Both the position numbers and the translations under genes were made by a program. A model generated the notes under the pieces. It was given only the letters and a program-made list of their open reading frames with translations, ran no database searches and was not told where the DNA came from. Shown here piece by piece: positions 26,429 to 33,683 of a DNA stretch of 64,000 nucleotides (its first letter is position 1; every line of letters begins with the position of its first letter). The stretch spans positions 1 to 64,000 of the forward strand of contig CAMHAH010000002.1 of the NCBI GenBank assembly GCA_946183365.1. Reading direction: 5' to 3'. The stretch is from an uncultured Clostridia bacterium (lineage in GTDB: Bacteria > Bacillota > Clostridia > Oscillospirales > Acutalibacteraceae).

Positions 26429-27190
26429 ATGATCAATCCAATGGATCTGTCCGGAAAAAGGATTCTTGTCACGGGAGCTACGGGAGGTATCGGTTCCGAG
26501 ACTGCCGTTCAGCTCAGCAGACTCGGAGCAAACGTAGTTATCTGCGGAAGGAATGAAAAAAAACTTCAGGGCGTTTTTGAATGTCTCGAGGGAGAAGGTC
26601 ACGCAAGATATGTATTTGATCTGAATGATATCGACTCCATCGAGGGCTTTATCAAGCAGATAAATGATGAACAAGGTGTTTTTAACGGAGTAGCGTTCTG
26701 CGCGGGAATTGCTCCGATGAGACCTTTGAAAATGACAAAAAGAAAAAACATGATCGAGGTTATGGATGCAAACCTGTTCTCATTTATTGAGATTGTCAGA
26801 TGCATCACTAAGAAAAACGGATTTGCCGATGAGGGAAGCATAGTGGCGATCTCATCTACGGCAAGCATACAGGGAAAACAGTCCAAGGTTGCCTACAGCG
26901 CATCAAAGGCAGCTCTAGACGGCGCAATACGCTGTCTGGTTTGCGATCTGAAAAAGAAAAAGATTCGTGTTAATTCAATAACACCCTGTTGGGTCAATAC
27001 AAAGATGTATCAGGGCTATATAGACAGATATCCCGATACGTTTGAAGTTCAGGAGATAAATGAAAAACAGTACATGGGTGTGACGGAGCCGATCGAGGTT
27101 GCCAATACTGCGGCGTTTCTGTTGAGTGATGCCGCAAAAACCATAACAGGCACAACCGTATTGATCGACGGCGGAATGTCGCAGGGATAA
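26429..27190 (+). CDS. SDR oxidoreductase, FabG-like (copy 1)
   Basis: A 253-residue short-chain dehydrogenase. The cofactor motif is VTGATGGIGSETAVQLS, the central motif is FCAGIAPM, Ser is in AISSTASIQG, the catalytic Y-x3-K is in YSASKAALDG, and the end is TTVLIDGGMSQG. NADPH-type reduction of a 3-ketoacyl-ACP made by the upstream KASIII is the natural reading. Good ribosome site (GAAGGAG). It forms a KASIII-SDR pair duplicated at 27202-29306. Confidence 0.88.
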   Translation: MINPMDLSGKRILVTGATGGIGSETAVQLSRLGANVVICGRNEKKLQGVFECLEGEGHARYVFDLNDIDSIEGFIKQINDEQGVFNGVAFCAGIAPMRPLKMTKRKNMIEVMDANLFSFIEIVRCITKKNGFADEGSIVAISSTASIQGKQSKVAYSASKAALDGAIRCLVCDLKKKKIRVNSITPCWVNTKMYQGYIDRYPDTFEVQEINEKQYMGVTEPIEVANTAAFLLSDAAKTITGTTVLIDGGMSQG

Positions 27191-27201
27191 AGGAGGATAA
27201 T

Positions 27202-28287
27202 ATGTACAGTAATATTGATAATGTCAAGGTGATAGGTATAGCGGCGGCCGTCTCTGAAAAATGGGACTCCGTTATGGAGGTCACAAACGAAAGCCAAGAG
27301 GTTTTGAAGCGTTTTGTAAAGAAAACCGGCGTAGAGGGTCGTTATTCTGCATCCCTTAAGCAGACTACTTCGGATTTCTGCTGCGCGGCTGCAGAAAGGT
27401 TGCTGACAGAAAAGAACATCAACAGAGAGGATATCGGGGTCCTTGTGTTTGTAACACAGATGCCCGATTACCGCATTCCGGCCACAGCCTGTGTTTTGCA
27501 GATGAGACTGGGTTTGAGCAATAACTGTATTGCATTTGATGTGAACTTAGGCTGTTCGGGTTTCGTATACGGGCTGAACATCCTTTCGAGTTTGATGAGT
27601 ACCTCCTCAGCCAGATACGGACTGCTGCTTGCGGGCGATACCTCCGCAAGAGAGTTCAGCAATAAGCAAAAAGAGAAAATAGGACATACAAGTGAGCTGC
27701 TCTTCGGTGACTCCGGGACTGCAACTCTCTTAGAGCGCAGCGAAGGAGACAGCCTCTCGTTCATGTCCAATACCAAAGGCAGCGGATTTAGAGCAATCAT
27801 TGCTCCTTACGGTTGGTATCGCAATCCCGAATCTCCCGACGGCAGAATACACTATTCCGTAATGGATGATATCGAGGTATTCAACTTTGCTACAAATGAG
27901 GCTCCCGAGCAGATCAGTAGCTATATGGATAAAAAAGGAACTACATCTGCTGATTACGATTGTCTTGTGCTTCATCAGGCAAATCTGATGATAATGAAGC
28001 GCATTGCTAAAAAAACCGGTTTCTCCGAAGATAAAATGCTCGTTTCAATGAATAAATTTGCAAACACATCGTCTTCTTCGATCCCCCTGACGCTGGTATA
28101 TACCTATGGAGATTCAGAAGAAAACAAGTCGATAAACGCTCTGTGCTGCGGTTTCGGCGTTGGCCTCTCTTGGGCGACAGTCGGGCTTTCCGTAAACAAA
28201 AAAGATATTCTGCCGCTTGTCCATACAAGTGAGTATTTCAAAGACGGATATAATTTAGACGATTTGGAGGAAAACAATAATGACTGA
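27202..28287 (+). CDS. 3-oxoacyl-ACP synthase III family protein (KASIII, copy 2)
   Basis: A 361-residue paralogue of 25327-26415. The triad is intact: Cys in FDVNLGCSGFVYGL, His in VLHQANLMIMKRI, and Asn in KFANTSSSSIPLTL (NTSSSS instead of NTGGIS). AGGAGGATAAT precedes the ATG. Its end overlaps the first ACP by 8 bases. The different neighbourhood of the Asn and the changed starter pocket suggest another starter unit or chain step. Confidence 0.92.
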   Translation: MYSNIDNVKVIGIAAAVSEKWDSVMEVTNESQEVLKRFVKKTGVEGRYSASLKQTTSDFCCAAAERLLTEKNINREDIGVLVFVTQMPDYRIPATACVLQMRLGLSNNCIAFDVNLGCSGFVYGLNILSSLMSTSSARYGLLLAGDTSAREFSNKQKEKIGHTSELLFGDSGTATLLERSEGDSLSFMSNTKGSGFRAIIAPYGWYRNPESPDGRIHYSVMDDIEVFNFATNEAPEQISSYMDKKGTTSADYDCLVLHQANLMIMKRIAKKTGFSEDKMLVSMNKFANTSSSSIPLTLVYTYGDSEENKSINALCCGFGVGLSWATVGLSVNKKDILPLVHTSEYFKDGYNLDDLEENNND

Positions 28288-28498
28288 GCAGGAAAAGATC
28301 GCACTGATCGAAGAAACACTCGACCTTGACGAGGGCACACTTACGGCTGATACCGTACTTGACGATGTAGACGAGTACGACTCGATGGCTAAGCTCTCGC
28401 TTATCGTAATGATGGACGACGAGTTCGGCGTAAAGCTGACAGGCGACGTAATCAAGGGCTTTAAGACAGTAGGCGATATCCTCGCCGTTATGAATTGA
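28280..28498 (+). CDS. Acyl carrier protein (ACP 1)
   Basis: A 72-residue acidic four-helix protein. The phosphopantetheine site is Ser35 in DEYDSMAKLSLI, and helix II and III segments (VMMDDEFGVKLTGD, GFKTVGDILAVM) fit the ACP family. It differs from ACP 2 in only three residues. It overlaps the KASIII gene, so it is probably its partner. Confidence 0.95.
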   Translation: MTEQEKIALIEETLDLDEGTLTADTVLDDVDEYDSMAKLSLIVMMDDEFGVKLTGDVIKGFKTVGDILAVMN

Positions 28499-28541
28499 CC
28501 GGCGCCTGCAATATTCAGGTTCCGAAACAGGTGAAACAATA

Positions 28542-29306
28542 ATGTATAATCTTGTAGATCTAACAGATAAAAAAATATTGGTAGTGGGAGCCTCATCGGG
28601 TATCGGCAAACAGACTGCCGTTACTCTCAGCCGGCTGGGCGCCAAGGTGATACTTGCCGCACGCAGAGAGGACAAGCTCATGGAAACGCTGGCTCTGCTT
28701 GAGGGAGAGGGCCACAGCGTGAAGAGATTTGACGTGCAGGATACCGACGGCATAGAAAAGGTCGTAAATGATATAGTGGCCGAATCCGGCGCTCTGGATG
28801 GAATGGTTTATTCTGCGGGTCTCGGGACAGCGCTCCCACTTCAGCAAACCAAGCCCGAGAAAATCAATCAGGTATTTGATGTTAATTTCTTCGGCTTTAT
28901 AGAGACGGTAAGGCAGCTTTGCAGACGCGGCAGGTTTAATCCCGGTATGCGTATCGTCGGTATTTCGTCTGTCGCTTCGATACGCGGAGATAAATCAAAA
29001 ACTGCTTATTCTGCGTCTAAATCTGCGATGGACTCGGCTGTGCGCTGTATAGCCCGCGAGGTTGCCGACAAGGGTATATGCATAAACAGCGTTGCTCCGT
29101 CTATGACGGCCACAGAGCTTTACACACATTATCTCGATAAATACGGAGAGGATAGCGAAACCAACAAGGATCTGCTCAAAAGGCAGTATCTCGGTATTGC
29201 CGAAACCTCCGATATTGCAAATGCCGTGGCATTTTTACTTAGCCCCGCCGCGAGATTCATAACGGGAATAACTCTTCCTGTTGACGGCGGACTGACAACT
29301 TGCTGA
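28542..29306 (+). CDS. SDR oxidoreductase, FabG-like (copy 2)
   Basis: A 254-residue paralogue of 26429-27190. Cofactor motif VVGASSGIGKQTAVTLS, YSAGLGTALPL, Ser in GISSVASIRGDKS, active site YSASKSAMDS, and the C-terminal block LKRQYLGIAETSDIANAVAF shared with copy 1. It is presumed to reduce the keto group made by KASIII copy 2. No strong ribosome site is seen; AACAGGTGAAAC lies upstream. Confidence 0.88.
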   Translation: MYNLVDLTDKKILVVGASSGIGKQTAVTLSRLGAKVILAARREDKLMETLALLEGEGHSVKRFDVQDTDGIEKVVNDIVAESGALDGMVYSAGLGTALPLQQTKPEKINQVFDVNFFGFIETVRQLCRRGRFNPGMRIVGISSVASIRGDKSKTAYSASKSAMDSAVRCIAREVADKGICINSVAPSMTATELYTHYLDKYGEDSETNKDLLKRQYLGIAETSDIANAVAFLLSPAARFITGITLPVDGGLTTC

Positions 29307-29346
29307 GCATTTGATTCAATGATATGAATAGAAAGGAAGTATAATT

Positions 29347-29565
29347 ATGACAGAAAAGGAAAAAATCGCACTGATCGAAGAGACACTCGATCTTGATGAG
29401 GGCACACTGACAGCGGACACCGTACTTGACGACGTAGACGAGTATGACTCGATGGCTAAGCTCTCACTGATAGTAATGATGGACGACGAGTTTGGCAAGA
29501 AGCTGACAGGCGACGTCATCAAGGGCTTCAAGACCGTAGGCGATATCCTCGCCGTGATGGAATAA
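29347..29565 (+). CDS. Acyl carrier protein (ACP 2)
   Basis: A 72-residue ACP with Ser35 in DEYDSMAKLSLI. It is one residue different from ACP 3, which starts 19 bases after it, and nearly identical in DNA. AAAGGAAG precedes the ATG. Confidence 0.95.
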   Translation: MTEKEKIALIEETLDLDEGTLTADTVLDDVDEYDSMAKLSLIVMMDDEFGKKLTGDVIKGFKTVGDILAVME

Positions 29566-29584
29566 TATTTGGAGGTAAAAGACA

Positions 29585-29803
29585 ATGACAGAAAAGGAAA
29601 AGATCGCACTGATCGAAGAGACACTCGATCTCGACGAGGGCACACTCACAGCCGACACCGTACTTGGGGATGTAGACGAGTATGACTCGATGGCTAAGCT
29701 CTCACTGATAGTGATGATGGACGACGAGTTTGGCAAGAAGCTGACCGGAGATGTTATCAAGGGCTTCAAGACCGTAGGCGATATCCTCGCCGTGATGGAA
29801 TGA
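29585..29803 (+). CDS. Acyl carrier protein (ACP 3)
   Basis: A 72-residue tandem duplicate of ACP 2; the only amino-acid change is Asp28 to Gly (TVLGDVDEYDS). It has its own site TTGGAGG. Confidence 0.95.
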   Translation: MTEKEKIALIEETLDLDEGTLTADTVLGDVDEYDSMAKLSLIVMMDDEFGKKLTGDVIKGFKTVGDILAVME

Positions 29804-29817
29804 TCGAGGGAATAACG

Positions 29818-30060
29818 ATGACTAACTTAGAAAAGTATAACAAAGCATTCATCGATACCTTCGGCGTAAGCGAGGACGCACTCGGTGAGAATTTTACATT
29901 CAAGGATGTGCCCGTATGGGATTCGGTAGCGCATCTTTCTCTTATATCCGAGCTTGAGGACAGCTTTGATGTGCTGTTTGACGCTGAGGATATACTTCAC
30001 TACGGCTCGTATCTCAACGGTATAGAAATACTCAAGAGATACGGCGTTGAGTTTGACTGA
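29818..30060 (+). CDS. Divergent acyl carrier protein (ACP 4)
   Basis: An 80-residue ACP or peptidyl-carrier-like protein. The site is Ser36 in VPVWDSVAHLSLISELEDSF, followed by DAEDILHYGSYLNGIEILKR. It is clearly different from ACP 1-3 and may carry another acyl group, for example one loaded by the AMP ligase at 43226. ATG 29818 has GAGGGAAT; the track start 29800 has no site. Confidence 0.9.
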   Translation: MTNLEKYNKAFIDTFGVSEDALGENFTFKDVPVWDSVAHLSLISELEDSFDVLFDAEDILHYGSYLNGIEILKRYGVEFD

Positions 30061-30138
30061 TTATTATCAGTTCCGTAATGAACATGGATGATCGCCCGGA
30101 GGTGTGACGAATCGGGCGGAGAGGAGAGCTGATCTGAT

Positions 30139-31284
30139 ATGCGTATATGGGTAGTCGGCAGAGGAATGCCCAGTAAACGGAATAATTTGTTGGGCAGCTT
30201 TGAACTTGAACAAGCGCAAATGCTTGCGCGAGCGGGCATGGACGTCTGCTATTTCGGCGTGAATGTACGCTCGGCAAGGGATCTGAAAGGATTAGGTTAC
30301 CGATACTCTTCTGTTGGCTCTGTCAAGACAGCTTCTTTCAATTTTCCTATCGCAAGATTTATGAATTGGGCCGCGTCGATGCGAATAGCGGTCAAGTGTT
30401 TTCGTGCGCTCGCCGATAATATGGTGAAAAGATACGGTATGCCCGATGTGATACACATCCATTATCCGGCGCTCTGGATGTATGACGCCTTCGAGCCTTT
30501 TCAGAAGAAGGGAGTCAGGATAGTCGCAACCGAGCACTGGTCGCGGGTCATGGAGAAGCAGATCGACGGCGTGCACTCTGAGAGTCTGAGAGAATTCAGT
30601 AAAAAAAGCGACGCTTTGATCTGTGTCAGCTCTGGTCTTGAAAGATCCATCAGAGAGCTGACGGGCACAAAGCGCGACATCTATGTCATACCTAACTTTG
30701 TAAGCTCGGCTTTTTCTATAAAGAGCGAGCCTCATAAGAGCTTTAATTTTATTTGTGTAGGCAGAGTGATACCGATAAAGCAGTTTGACAAGGTCGTCTC
30801 TGCTTTTATTGAGGTGTTCAAAAATAAGTCCGATGTCGTGCTGACTGTTGCCGGCGGCGGAAGCGACTTCGGCAAGCTGAGTAGGATCGTAGCCGATGCC
30901 GGCGCCCATGACAGGGTAAAGCTGCTTGGCACTGTGCCGAGAGAGAAAATGGCTGAGGTCATGGCGTCAGCCGACGCTTTGATATGCTACAGCGTGTATG
31001 AGACTTTCTGCGTCCCGATAATAGAGGCGTGGATGTCCGGCAAGCCGGTCATAGTACCGTCATCTTTGCCGCTGGCGCAGGATAATAATGACGAAAGACT
31101 TGAGAAGCTCGTGGATTATAGTGATACGGAGACTCTCAAGGCCGCTATGCTTGAAATGTATAATGACCACAGCCGTTATGACAGCGAGTGGATAGCGGCT
31201 TACGCTAATGAGCGTTTCAGCGAGCAGGCGGTATCAAAACAGCTGACAGATATCTATCAACAGGTAATAAGGAAAAATCAATGA
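30139..31284 (+). CDS. Glycosyltransferase family 4 (GT-B fold)
   Basis: A 381-residue retaining-type transferase. The N-terminal acceptor domain contains MPDVIHIHYPALWMYDAF. The C-terminal donor domain contains FNFICVGRVIPIKQFDKVVS, VLTVAGGGSDFGKLSRI, RVKLLGTVPREKMAEVMASA and the EX7E motif (ETFCVPIIEAWMSGKPVIVP). It adds one sugar to the lipid-linked repeat unit; donor and acceptor are unknown. Its 3' end overlaps the Wzy gene by 4 bases (ATGA). Confidence 0.93.
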   Translation: MRIWVVGRGMPSKRNNLLGSFELEQAQMLARAGMDVCYFGVNVRSARDLKGLGYRYSSVGSVKTASFNFPIARFMNWAASMRIAVKCFRALADNMVKRYGMPDVIHIHYPALWMYDAFEPFQKKGVRIVATEHWSRVMEKQIDGVHSESLREFSKKSDALICVSSGLERSIRELTGTKRDIYVIPNFVSSAFSIKSEPHKSFNFICVGRVIPIKQFDKVVSAFIEVFKNKSDVVLTVAGGGSDFGKLSRIVADAGAHDRVKLLGTVPREKMAEVMASADALICYSVYETFCVPIIEAWMSGKPVIVPSSLPLAQDNNDERLEKLVDYSDTETLKAAMLEMYNDHSRYDSEWIAAYANERFSEQAVSKQLTDIYQQVIRKNQ

Positions 31285-32573
31285 GACTGACAATTCATAA
31301 AAGACAGGGAAAATTAAATCTCAGACAGCTTTTGATCGGCGTGATGGTAATATGGCCTTTTCTATATTCCATATGGATACAGGTCAGAATTACTGCGAGT
31401 ACATTTGTGCATTTCCCTTTGATATTGCTAGGAGCGACTGCGATAATAGCTGTTATCTGTTTCGGAAAGCTGTATCAAAGCATTTTACTTGTATGGTTGA
31501 TTTTTTACGGCGTGATCCTGTTATTATCACTCAAGTCGAATAAAAAAGTATTCTTCATGGATTTTGCGGTCAGCTTCAGCTCATGGCTGATCTGCTATAC
31601 CGCGGGAAGAAGGAATGTTTCTTTTGATCTGGTATGCAAGATCGTGCGCAGGCTGGGTATCATTACCGCGTTCACGGTCATTTTGGATTCTACTACCCGT
31701 ATCATTTCGAAAGTGATAGCTCCCATGTTTTATACAAGCGCCGATGTGGAGAAGTTCTCAGGCAGATCCGGGATCCTGAGCTCCGGTTTATTCACACATT
31801 CGGGAATCGCCGGATGCTTCCTTGTGCCCGGTTTATTTGCTTTTTTGGTGAGCTACAGAAATAAAAAGAAAAATGCGTTTTTTTGGATCATGCTGAGTGT
31901 ATTGGCTCTGGGTATAATACTCATCAATAAACGCGGCTTCATGTTGGATATAGCTATCTCGTTGCTTGTCGTCTTTTTGGTCGCAAGACAGTCTGAAGGC
32001 AAAATGAAACTGAGATTGAACCGCGTCCTGATAGTGGTGTTCAGCATACTTATTATAATAGGCGTGTTGTTTGCTATGTATATGAGCATACCGCTCGTAA
32101 GGCAATCCATAAACAATATCACGGATAAGTTCGCTGATGACGATGGTACGCTCTCAGGCAGGACAGAGCTTTATGATCTGGCTATACGTCTGTTCAAGCA
32201 GCATCCGATCATTGGCATAGGTTGGGGCAATTTCAGAGAACAGTCCTTACACGTATTCAGAATGACAAGCTCCAAGACCTATGAAACTCATAACGTTTAT
32301 CTGCAGCTCTTATGTGAGACGGGCGTCATAGGTCTGGCGGCGTTTTTGATAACCATAATATGGATGCTGGTATATACGATAAGACGGTTTATGAGGGTCA
32401 ACTCGATGTATCCCGATTCCGAGGCGTCACTGGCTCTGCGCTTATCTATGTATCTACAACTTTTCTTCATAACCTATTGCTTCAGCGGAAACCCGCTGTA
32501 TGACTATGTTTTTGTTGTTACCTACTTTATTGGTATAGTGCTCTTGGGCGTTAATGAAAGGGAAAATGTATGA
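31281..32573 (+). CDS. wzy: Polysaccharide polymerase/O-antigen ligase family (Wzy-like)
   Basis: A 430-residue membrane protein with about 11-12 hydrophobic segments. A large loop with SGRTELYDLAIRLFKQHPII, then GIGWGNFREQ and ETHNVYLQLLCETGVIGLAA, is the signature of the O-antigen ligase/Wzy domain. It should polymerise repeat units outside the membrane. Coupled by 4-base overlaps to the genes before and after it. Confidence 0.9.
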   Translation: MRLTIHKRQGKLNLRQLLIGVMVIWPFLYSIWIQVRITASTFVHFPLILLGATAIIAVICFGKLYQSILLVWLIFYGVILLLSLKSNKKVFFMDFAVSFSSWLICYTAGRRNVSFDLVCKIVRRLGIITAFTVILDSTTRIISKVIAPMFYTSADVEKFSGRSGILSSGLFTHSGIAGCFLVPGLFAFLVSYRNKKKNAFFWIMLSVLALGIILINKRGFMLDIAISLLVVFLVARQSEGKMKLRLNRVLIVVFSILIIIGVLFAMYMSIPLVRQSINNITDKFADDDGTLSGRTELYDLAIRLFKQHPIIGIGWGNFREQSLHVFRMTSSKTYETHNVYLQLLCETGVIGLAAFLITIIWMLVYTIRRFMRVNSMYPDSEASLALRLSMYLQLFFITYCFSGNPLYDYVFVVTYFIGIVLLGVNERENV

Positions 32574-33646
32574 AAGCAGGAATAATGACCTTTTTCAGCG
32601 CGAATAACTACGGCGCCGTTCTTCAGGCTTACGCGTTGCAAAAAAAGCTGACATCCGAGAACATCGAATGTGAATGTATAGATTATAAGTGCGACGCTAT
32701 AGAGAAGATGCATCAACCCAGAAAAATCGATATAAAATACGGTTTGATTGGCAACGCGAAGATTATAGTTAGCAATATACTGAACGGTCCGAGGCTGAAG
32801 GCGTTCGCTCCGTTCAGAGAGAACATCTCTCACAGCAAGCCGTATACTAAAGCCACTATAGCTCAGGCAAACAATGTTTACGACGCTTTCATCACCGGCA
32901 GCGATCAGGTATTCAGCCTTGACCTCACAGGCTCAGATACCGCGTATTTCCTTGACTTTGTTGCCGACGGTAAACGTAAGATATCCTATGCCGCGAGCAT
33001 GGGAAGGTATCTTGAGGAATACAAGGATATTTATAAGGAACAGCTTGGCAGCTTTGATCTTTTGTCCTTCAGAGAAAAGGCGATAGCCGACAAGATAAAG
33101 AGCGAGATAGATATAGAAGGTCAGACCATACCCGATCCGGTCTTTCTTTTGACGGGTGAGGAATGGAAGAAGAGCCTTAATATTTCGCAAAAATCGAACG
33201 AGAGATATATATTTGTATACGCTCTCTTCGGTTCAAAGACCCTGTTGCAAGCAGCTCAAAGACTGGCTCGTGAGAAGAACTGCAGGCTGTACATAGTCAC
33301 AAAGCTGAATAAGCTGTCGGTAAATGCCGATAAGATAATCAGGGACGCTTCTCCCGAGAGGTTTATCGAGCTTATCGCTAACGCTGAGTATGTGCTGACT
33401 GATTCGTTCCACGGGACTGCGTTCTCATTGATACTAAAAAAGCAGTTCTATACCGTTCTTCCCCCGAAAGCGCCGGAAAGAATAACCGATTTGCTGAGCT
33501 CGGACGAGCTCAAGGCGAGGATCATAGATGATCAGAGCGCGGCGGACGGCAGAGAATTCGACACATCGTTCTCTGCACAGGTCACCGAGAGCTTAAAGCA
33601 TACGGGAGAAAGTTATATTTCTTTGATCAAAAATATAATCAGTTAA
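32570..33646 (+). CDS. Polysaccharide pyruvyl transferase family protein
   Basis: A 358-residue protein of the CsaB/WcaK family, which adds pyruvate ketals from PEP to sugars. Family motifs: MTFFSANNYGAVLQAYALQK (N-terminal NYGA), DAFITGSDQVFSLDL, ISYAASMGRYLEEY, FREKAIADKI and LTDSFHGTAFSLIL. No Fe-S or other domain. It overlaps Wzy by 4 bases. Confidence 0.9.
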   Translation: MKAGIMTFFSANNYGAVLQAYALQKKLTSENIECECIDYKCDAIEKMHQPRKIDIKYGLIGNAKIIVSNILNGPRLKAFAPFRENISHSKPYTKATIAQANNVYDAFITGSDQVFSLDLTGSDTAYFLDFVADGKRKISYAASMGRYLEEYKDIYKEQLGSFDLLSFREKAIADKIKSEIDIEGQTIPDPVFLLTGEEWKKSLNISQKSNERYIFVYALFGSKTLLQAAQRLAREKNCRLYIVTKLNKLSVNADKIIRDASPERFIELIANAEYVLTDSFHGTAFSLILKKQFYTVLPPKAPERITDLLSSDELKARIIDDQSAADGREFDTSFSAQVTESLKHTGESYISLIKNIIS

Positions 33647-33683
33647 GTCAAAACTCTGTTTTGATGTATGGGTGTTAATAAAT

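Noticed and set aside
28280-30060. Minus-strand ORFs of 70-170 codons over the ACP genes
   Set aside because: They mirror the repeated ACP coding sequence (same translated blocks at each copy) and have no ribosome sites.
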